A stretch of 5,624 nucleotides of DNA from an uncultured Acholeplasmatales bacterium (GTDB taxonomy: Bacteria; Bacillota_I; Bacilli_A; ML615J-28; CAG-698). Below, piece after piece: positions 5,081 to 5,624 of the stretch. Within the stretch, counting starts at the first letter, position 1; each line of letters opens with the position of its first letter. A program made the translations under genes and the position numbers. The stretch spans positions 1 to 5,624 of the forward strand of contig CALEGD010000056.1 in NCBI GenBank assembly GCA_937877075.1, in the 5' to 3' direction. The notes under the pieces were generated by a model that worked only from the letters and a program-made list of their open reading frames with translations, was not told where the DNA came from and did not search any database.

Positions 5081-5624
5081 CTGATTGGTTGAGGCTATCA
5101 GCGCGTCAATCAAATCATTATTAAAACTGTATTTGTATTCAGAATACGTAGCCCCGCAACCTAAAGTTTGGAAACCAAAGGCTGCTTCACCTTCATAAGG
5201 AATTTCCATTTTCATAATAAAGGCACCATCTAGGAAGACATAGGCATCAACTCCGTCCCGAACTACGGTCAAAGTATGACCTTCCATCTTAAGATCCAGA
5301 GTGTTATTGGTGATTTGGTTGGTCTGATCCCAGGTACCGCTCTTCCATAATCTCACCAAATTATTGTCTTGGTCAAGGAAGATGGCTTGTCTTTGCAGGG
5401 AACCATTATCATATCCAGCAATAATAATGCTGGCTTTTTTGTCGCGATCAGTAGAAACATTAGAAGGTAATAGATTACTGATTTTAGTTTCTACCAGATA
5501 TCTGGTTCCGGTTTGACCGCTAAAGTAGACTTGGGCTACTTTGCTCGCGGTTGCTGTCCCGTCGCTATAAGTCCAAAGCGCTTCATCATTGCCGCCACCG
5601 ACACTGCCGGAACCGACTGCAACA
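5075..5624 (-). CDS. C-terminal part of a protein with a concanavalin A/LamG-like domain
   Basis: The frame is open from the right window edge to TAG at 5077-5075, giving 182 residues; the N-terminus is outside. A shorter start at a TTG (5359) is not credible, because it has no ribosome binding site and the upstream frame is equally protein-like. The visible part begins with a Gly/Ser-rich linker (VGSGSVGGGND), then alternating strands: VAQVYFSGQTGTRYLVETKI, ASIIIAGYDN, RQAIFLDQDNNLVRLW, LTVVRDGVDAYVFLDGAFI and AAFGFQTLGCGATYSEYKYS. The 'hxhxRDGxxhxhhhDG' hairpin and the final 'fxsYxys' strand are typical of jelly-roll LamG/concanavalin A-like (including DUF1080-like) domains, which bind or cleave carbohydrate. 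No anchor or sorting motif follows at the C-terminus (LIASTNQL). It is the upstream partner of the glutaminase-like gene, 7 nt away. The catalytic part, if any, lies outside the window; location in the cell cannot be judged. Confidence 0.75.
   Translation of the reverse strand, partial: VAVGSGSVGGGNDEALWTYSDGTATASKVAQVYFSGQTGTRYLVETKISNLLPSNVSTDRDKKASIIIAGYDNGSLQRQAIFLDQDNNLVRLWKSGTWDQTNQITNNTLDLKMEGHTLTVVRDGVDAYVFLDGAFIMKMEIPYEGEAAFGFQTLGCGATYSEYKYSFNNDLIDALIASTNQL

Noticed and set aside
5357..5359. TTG as the start of a 94-residue protein
   Set aside because: The frame remains open and protein-like to the window edge, there is no ribosome binding site before the TTG, and a start here would cut through a beta domain.
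1..5624. CRISPR array, tRNA/rRNA or insertion sequence
   Set aside because: I saw no regularly spaced direct repeats, no tRNA-like cloverleaf with a T-loop GTTCGA-type motif, and no transposase motifs or terminal inverted repeats at gene borders.

Overview
The window is AT-rich and every credible gene is read from the minus strand. All Trp codons in the genes are TGG, no in-frame TGA occurs, and the stops seen are TAA or TAG, so UGA is not read as Trp. Three proteins carry envelope-targeting N-termini (two classical lipoprotein lipoboxes and one uncleaved membrane anchor), and Shine-Dalgarno sequences are strong (AAAGGAG, AAAAAGGAG, AGAGG). Together this suggests a low-GC Gram-positive-type bacterium (Bacillota, or a standard-code relative of the Mollicutes such as the Acholeplasma/Izemoplasma side). 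The exact lineage cannot be fixed from the window.

Layout in direction of transcription (right to left). (1) 5624-5075: the C-terminal part of a protein ending in a beta-rich, concanavalin A/LamG-like domain; its N-terminus lies outside the window. (2) 5067-3031: a 678-residue protein of the glutaminase A-like family (DUF4964/DUF5127/DUF4965/DUF1793). It has no signal peptide and starts 7 nt after the preceding stop, with its ribosome binding site overlapping that stop, so the two are probably translationally coupled. (3) 3030-2572: a 459-nt intergenic region. It contains an unexplained 40-codon open stretch, a perfect 12-bp hairpin, a weak T-tract terminator candidate, and a well-formed sigma-70 promoter whose start-site region carries an 18-bp LacI-type operator. 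(4) 2571-1117: a membrane-anchored PHP-domain metallohydrolase of the CehA/McbA type with a complete metal-binding motif set. (5) 1070-591: a small lipoprotein with a DUF4430 (transcobalamin-like) domain. (6) 513-1: the N-terminal half of a BMP/PnrA-family substrate-binding lipoprotein, cut by the window edge.

Genes 4-6 look like one operon driven by the operator-controlled promoter: a surface phosphoesterase-like hydrolase, a small-ligand-binding lipoprotein and an ABC substrate-binding lipoprotein. A reasonable inference is that the membrane-bound enzyme trims an extracellular compound (perhaps a nucleotide or other phosphate ester) and the BMP protein hands the product to an ABC importer encoded beyond position 1. 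Genes 1-2 belong to an upstream unit, possibly for use of a glycan or peptide compound. The substrate of neither unit can be named from sequence alone.
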